Shown in pieces: positions 53,041 to 55,012 of a stretch of DNA of 55,012 nucleotides. Position numbers and translations under genes: made by a program. The notes beneath the pieces are model-generated. The model did not search any database. It was not told the origin of the DNA and worked only from the letters and a program-made list of their open reading frames with translations. How positions within the stretch are numbered: position 1 is the stretch's first letter; every line of letters starts with the position of its first letter. Origin of the DNA: an uncultured Prevotella sp. (lineage in GTDB: Bacteria > Bacteroidota > Bacteroidia > Bacteroidales > Bacteroidaceae); assembly GCA_900322095.1 (NCBI GenBank), contig ONYS01000015.1, positions 1 to 55,012 of the forward strand, written 5' to 3'.

Positions 53041-55012
<1,972 letters not shown>

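Overview
The window is chromosomal DNA of a Bacteroidales bacterium, most likely a Prevotella-type member of the Prevotellaceae. The evidence is the -33/-7 promoters of the Bacteroidota type (TTTG, 19 bp, TAnnTTTG), a porG-uppS-bamA-ompH block arranged as in Porphyromonas and Prevotella, type III glutamine synthetase, LL-diaminopimelate aminotransferase, secreted proteins with type IX-secretion-like C-termini, and a DUF1703-type AAA-ATPase. The species cannot be named from the sequence alone.

Layout. 1-1.5 kb: NDH-2 (minus). 1.9-3.6 kb: AAA-ATPase/PD-(D/E)XK protein (plus), then a REP-rich spacer and an orphan HicB-like gene. 4.4-14.1 kb: a long minus-strand operon. In transcription order it is a DUF6242 lipoprotein, porG-like gene, uppS, bamA, three ompH/skp paralogues, murI and a MATE exporter. 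It joins outer-membrane assembly, undecaprenyl-phosphate and D-glutamate supply, and a putative T9SS component. 14.9-23.2 kb: a nitrogen/amino-acid block with dapF-dapL-glnN (minus) diverging from glnB-amtB-asnB (plus). The shared intergenic region carries three phased AATCGTTT repeats. 24.3-32.3 kb: a secreted-protein operon (805 aa, 76 aa and 1578 aa) behind a strong promoter with a leader of about 430 nt. 32.6-41.5 kb: an NRAMP transporter, a 12/24-bp satellite, a deleted IS1380-like element, then RluA-type synthase, MgtC, Fur and UPF1-like helicase genes (minus), and a secreted PNGase F-type glycoamidase (plus). 41.6-46.4 kb: small orphan gene, comF-recX-prmC (minus), ribD and a YitT gene (plus). 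46.5-46.9 kb: an independent promoter-to-terminator transcription unit with nested helices and no convincing ORF, a strong candidate structured RNA. 47.6-52.3 kb: a four-gene operon of unknown role (Sel1 repeats, unknown, DUF1963/YwqG, multi-pass membrane protein), cut at its 5' end by an IS3-family remnant. 53.0-55.0 kb: the C-terminal part of a GH2 beta-galactosidase running off the window.

The intergenic DNA is unusually rich in repeats. I see at least five families at more than one site: a 22-bp GTGAC-palindrome array, a decameric GACTGGTCGG array, a GGCCGTCATTCCTGACGGCC REP, a TCTGCGCGCTTCGCGCT element, and the AAGTTA satellite. I find no tRNA, rRNA or CRISPR array. The best candidates for something undescribed are the RNA gene at 46.5 kb, the palindromic array whose arms change in a compensating way, and the 47.6-52.3 kb operon.
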